Origin: Siniperca chuatsi
Lineage: Eukaryota > Chordata > Actinopteri > Centrarchiformes > Sinipercidae
NCBI RefSeq assembly: GCF_020085105.1
Contig: NC_058046.1
Coordinates: 11,673,175-11,737,174, forward strand
Length of the DNA: 64,000 bases
Direction: 5' to 3'
A program made the translations under genes and the position numbers. The notes under the pieces were generated by a model, which made no database searches, was not told the origin of the DNA, and saw nothing but the letters and a program-made list of their open reading frames with translations. Of the stretch, positions 60,501 through 64,000 are shown in pieces (the stretch's first letter is position 1; each line of letters begins with the position of its first letter).

Positions 60501-60558
60501 CACAGTAGAGGAAAACTTTATTGCTCTGATTTAGTACTTGCTCTTGCTGTTCTTTAGT
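53583..60558 (-). CDS. adgrd1: Adhesion G-protein-coupled receptor D1 (GPR133), 3' part, 12 coding exons
   Basis: ADGRD1 is a plasma-membrane receptor cleaved at its GPS and activated by a tethered peptide; it couples to Gs and raises cAMP. Exons in order: 60485-60558, 59639-59762, 57434-57537, 57056-57167, 56453-56606, 55045-55111, 54718-54784, 54496-54587, 54259-54385, 54119-54160, 53771-53863, 53583-53678. They total 1152 nt (383 residues plus stop) and phases close. Identity with human ADGRD1 is clear in [41 protein letters not shown] and [14 protein letters not shown], and in the tail [15 protein letters not shown] and the final NRIDLSAV. The N-terminal extracellular exons (pentraxin-like and others) are outside or upstream of the window. 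Confidence 0.95.
55112..56452 (-). other. adgrd1: adgrd1 intron with a short repeat end near 55170-55232
   Basis: The sequence TAGTGCCACTAGTGGTCAAAAACTC followed by CAGGATACCTTTAA looks like the end of a TTAA-type palindromic element. Nothing else was recognised in this 1.3-kb intron. Confidence 0.35.
56896..56975. repeat. Imperfect (CAT)n tract
   Basis: An interrupted ATC/CAT repeat in the adgrd1 intron between exons 57056-57167 and 56453-56606, flanked by T-rich sequence from 56700. Confidence 0.75.
57538..59638 (-). other. adgrd1: adgrd1 intron between the GPS and TM1 exons
   Basis: This 2.1-kb intron has no exon-like open frame. The part at about 58970-59240 is of different base composition and may be a dispersed repeat, but I could not name it. 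Confidence 0.4.
59639..60558 (-). CDS. adgrd1: adgrd1 GAIN/GPS exons with cleavage site and tethered agonist
   Basis: Exons 60485-60558 and 59639-59762 encode [18 protein letters not shown], then [19 protein letters not shown]. The four cysteines and two tryptophan/glycine positions of the GPS are visible. Cleavage is expected between Leu and Thr of HLT. The new N-terminus [12 protein letters not shown] is the Stachel tethered agonist and matches human ADGRD1. Autoproteolysis and tethered activation should therefore be conserved. Confidence 0.94.
60344..60415 (-). repeat. LINE 3'-tail-like fragment
   Basis: The block (AATCAG)n AAATACTTTATTGATCCCC GAGGGG reads on the minus strand as CCCCTCGGGGATCAATAAAGTATTTCTGATT, with a short tandem tail. 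This is the typical 3' end of fish L2/CR1-like LINEs. Only the end is seen. Confidence 0.6.
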
Positions 60559-63500
60559 CTGAAAAAGAAAATTCAAATAAAATTGAGATTTTAATTGTGA
60601 AGGAAAAGTATGTGATATAGGAAAACATTTGCTTTTGGATTGTACTGGCTCATTTAATTACAAGCTTTGTTGTCCCAAAACTCAGAGTTACCTTGTTCGG
60701 AAAATGTGCTTTGATCATGAAGACGTGGAATATTTTAGACACAAATTATCAGCATTCTTTCCTTAATGCTCATTCACTTTCTTTCCATCCATATGCTCAA
60801 CAGAAGCATCAGATCTTGATATATTAAATATATTAAGGCTAAAAATACTTGAAAAATTGCTTCTGATGCAAAATAAAAATGCTTCATTGGTGCTTAAATG
60901 CCAATAAAAGACTTCAACTAAAGGACAGACAAGATGCAGATCGACACTCAGCAAATGTGATTATTACACTGAGCAAAAATTCCTACTGTCTTCAAGAATC
61001 TTATTTGATTATAACTCACTTTTTCCGTGTCATTCCTTAATATGAGATTTTGAGTCCCCGGATACAGTGAGCTAATGGCTACAGTGCAAGAATGCAGTAA
61101 TTGGGGCTTGGCCCTGGTTTCAGGTCAAACCACTACCCTCCTCAATCTGTCATCTGAAGAAAACAACACTTTCATTGGCTGGTTGGATGTATACTGAGAG
61201 ACTGCACACCTCTTCTCATTCCCCAAGCCTTGACTCTCAGACTGAATAAGTGTATGGTTAGATTGGACTGTGTCTGCACTATTTCCTTCTGGAAAAAGTG
61301 AGAGTGAGAGTGAAACTGACAGTCAGGCTGTCTGTTTCCTGGCCCATAGGCTCAGTGATTCATATTACAAAGCATAGCACAATACGTTGACTTCATTGTG
61401 TAACCAAATCGTTGCTCTCATTCTGTCTGTTTCGCACATGCAGCTCTTTAGTCATCATGTATTGTGACCCTCGAGATGAATGCAATGGATAGATATTCAT
61501 GTGGAGCAGGCAGCACAATGGGTCCAAGAACCATGAGAGTGCCATAAATGCATCCCGTCATCACAAGCTGGCCCCAAGGGTGAATATACTGCTCCCCTGT
61601 GGGCTTTAATAACTCACATTTCTTGTTGGGTGTAAATCAAAGCAGATGGAAGAGACACAAACTGTAATTGGCACATTGTAAGCCTTGCTTTACAGTGTCA
61701 TATTTGCTCTCTACAATCTCTGAATCCATACTGTTCCTGTGCAACGAAGGAAGACTAATTATCCTCATTAAGCATAAAATGTAAACCCTGGCTCATGGGA
61801 AACAATCCATCATTATAAAACCATGATTTGTACCAGACATAAGCTTAAATATACATGGACTAACAGACCATCATACATATAAGGAGTGCTGTTTGGCCAT
61901 GCTTCCTCTCTAGCAACTGTCTGTTTGTGGTACATCCAGTGTGTGTTTTCAAGTTGATATCTGAGGAGAGGTGAAGGAACATGAAAGTCACTGGTGAGTG
62001 TTAAAATGCACTCGGAGATCTGGCCGAGCTTTGCGCACACGCCGTTGCTCGGTGCCCTGAGGCCTCAGCCACCAGCCAAGACTGGAGCTGGTGCTTAAAA
62101 TCTTTATTAACAACAGAAGGCCAGCAAACACTGCCTTGGAAATCACTTTGAGCCTCGTAAGGAGAAAAGATGTAGAGCGGAAGAGAGGAAGAAGAGGGTG
62201 AAAACTAGTGACGGGAGAGTGATGCAGAGTGACAGGCTGATGAAGGAGAAGAGTCAAAGAGAGAGAGGCTGATAAATCATAGATGGTCAAGGTGTTTCTG
62301 ATGTTTTTGTTACGACGTCCCACTTGTGCAGCTGTCGACCAGAGCTCCACCTACAGTGATTACTTTAACCGTCACTGTAGTGAAATTCAATATCCTCAAA
62401 AATCTTTAATCTCCAGATTCACCAGCAGCTATCAGTGGCGGAAGAAGTATTTAGATCCTTTACTTACACTAAAGTACCAGACCAACAATGTAAAAATTCC
62501 ATTACAAGTAAAGGTCATACATTCAAAATCTTACTTAAGTAAAAGTACAGAAGTATTATCAGAACATTGTACTAAAAGTATCAATGTAAAAGTATTCATT
62601 CTGCAGAAAAAATGGTCCGTGTGACAGATGTATTATTATAACATTATTAGATTGTTGGTTAGTTGTGATGCATCATTACTGCTGTAGCTTGTGACCTAAC
62701 TATTTTATATACAGTTAGGTAGTTCCAGTGGTTCCCAACCCAGGGGTCAAGTCCCCTCCAAAGGGTCACAAGATAAATGTGAGGGGTCGATGTATTGTAT
62801 TTTATATGTTTATTTTTTTACCTGTAATATCTTAATCTAAAAATCTAGTAGTAACTATATAAGTAATTATAGCTGTAAAATAGATGCAAAGTAAAAAGTA
62901 CAATGTTTCTCTTTGAAATGTAGTGGACTAGAAGTAGAAAGTAGCGTAAAATAGAAATACCAAATTTCCACCACTGGCAGTTATGATACATGGAGTAGGT
63001 CTTGGGTATTATTAAATAGCAGTTCAGTTGAAACAGCTGCAGGGGGATAAAAGCACTGTAAGTCATGATGCAACTGTTTTGGTGGGAGCAAACACTTAGC
63101 TGCCATGTCATCATCTTAACATACCTGTAATGTGATAGTGTTTTACATAATAGATATTTAATGGTGTATTCTGATGGCTGCTGTCTGATGTGTATATTCC
63201 TCTAACCCAAAGCACACCTCATCCTTTTGCTGTTTAATGACTGCATTGAGCCTGTTGGGTAAAATGATGAGGGATGAAAATAAACCCTCTCATGCATCAC
63301 AAATGCATATAAGTCGTAGATGACACACAGAACCCAGCAATTTGTGTAAATGCAAGCTTCTCTGTCCTCTGTGGTGTCTTTGAGACCTCCCATGACTGGC
63401 AGAGCTAGAAGCCTCGCTGTGGTTGAGCTAGCTTCAGGAAACGCCGACAGCATATGTCTCTGCAAATCCCTAGACATCGGGCAACTCTGGGCCAATTTAA

Positions 63501-64000
63501 ATATTAGCTTTTGACAGCTGGTTTTCAAGCAAGGCGCAAATAAAGAAAAGATGGAGAAAGCTACACGCCACCCATCATCATTGTTTCAGTACACGTACTT
63601 CTGTCTTGAATAATTAATTGTTTATTGAAATGAAACTCTCAAACTGATTAACTTGCAGCTTTGTATTCACCACCAGCATTTAGGCTTTTAATTAACATTT
63701 AAATGACTTTTTAAAATTACCATTATTGTGTACAGTAAAGTAATGAAACCAATTCAACAGTAAACTACTGTTAACAAACTAAAAATTAGATATAAAAAAA
63801 AATCCTTAGTTACAGTGGACAGTAAAATGAATCAAATCTAATCTGAGTTCTAATTGAAAAAATATAAAATATTGAGCATGAAAGTTCATGCTTGACCTTG
63901 ACAGTAGTATGACAAAACAATCTTTAGAGCTTGATATTAGCTTCGGAGCATGAGATGTAGTTGAATGCTACAGAAAGGGCCAGTGAGTGGACCTTGAATA
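60559..64000 (-). other. adgrd1: adgrd1 intron or upstream region; no exon recognised
   Basis: Exon 60485-60558 has an acceptor (TCTTTTTCAG), so the transcript continues to higher coordinates. No further exon with adgrd1 similarity was found up to 64000. Minus-strand open frames at 61988-62350 and 63202-63528 have no recognisable domain. One hAT-like element lies at 62433-62976. Confidence 0.5.
62433..62976. mobile_element. hAT-like MITE with 8-bp target duplication and a nested hAT end
   Basis: The left end CAGTGGCGGAAGAAGTA and right end TTTCCACCACTG are terminal inverted repeats. The flanking octamers are GCAGCTAT (62425-62432) and GCAGTTAT (62977-62984), a target duplication with one mismatch. 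The interior is full of AAGTAAAAGTAC. Near 62728-62800 lies CAGTGGTTCCCAACC, followed by a GGGTCAAG...AAGGGTCACAAGATAAATG block, the end of a second hAT family inserted in the first. Confidence 0.85.

Noticed and set aside
61988..62350. Minus-strand 120-codon frame with a hydrophobic stretch in the adgrd1 intron
   Set aside because: No domain or similarity is seen, and it has no splice sites that fit the adgrd1 phases. It looks like chance.
63202..63528. Minus-strand 108-codon frame at the right edge
   Set aside because: It shows no resemblance to the ADGRD1 ectodomain or any family I know, and base use is like the flanking intron.

Overview
The window is intron-rich vertebrate DNA, almost certainly from a teleost fish, probably a percomorph. 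It has compact GT-AG introns, proteins that align along their length with vertebrate families, and short palindromic and hAT-type DNA transposons of the kinds common in fish. All three recognised genes lie on the minus strand, head to tail. In transcription order they are adgrd1 (3' part only), ulk1 (complete) and ep400 (complete). No rRNA, tRNA, CRISPR array or prokaryotic feature was seen.

Layout from high to low coordinates. 60559-64000 is intron or upstream sequence of adgrd1 and carries a hAT-like element with an 8-bp target duplication. 53583-60558 holds the last 12 coding exons of adgrd1 (GPR133, an adhesion GPCR): the GPS cleavage site, the tethered agonist, seven membrane segments and the C-tail. 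About 50130-53582 is the adgrd1 3' flank, with two large foldback repeats. 38259-49697 is ulk1, the autophagy-initiating Ser/Thr kinase, as 27 coding exons (920 codons) that keep one reading frame throughout. 37000-38258 is ulk1 3' UTR and spacer, followed by the ep400 promoter near 36.9 kb. 2681-35579 is ep400, the SWI2/SNF2 ATPase of the TIP60/p400 chromatin-remodelling complex, as 53 coding exons (3161 codons including a 16-codon cassette, 3145 without). Its 3' UTR ends near 1.9 kb. 1-1900 has no recognised gene but has several plus-strand poly(A) signals, so it may be the 3' end of a convergent gene.

The three genes are not one pathway. ULK1 starts autophagosome formation, EP400 deposits H2A.Z/H3.3 and supports histone acetylation, and ADGRD1 is a Gs-coupled surface receptor. 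What links them is synteny: the same order and relative orientation occur on human 12q24.33, where more genes lie between them. Exon boundaries were set by hand from homology, splice consensus and phase. All three models close without a frame break.
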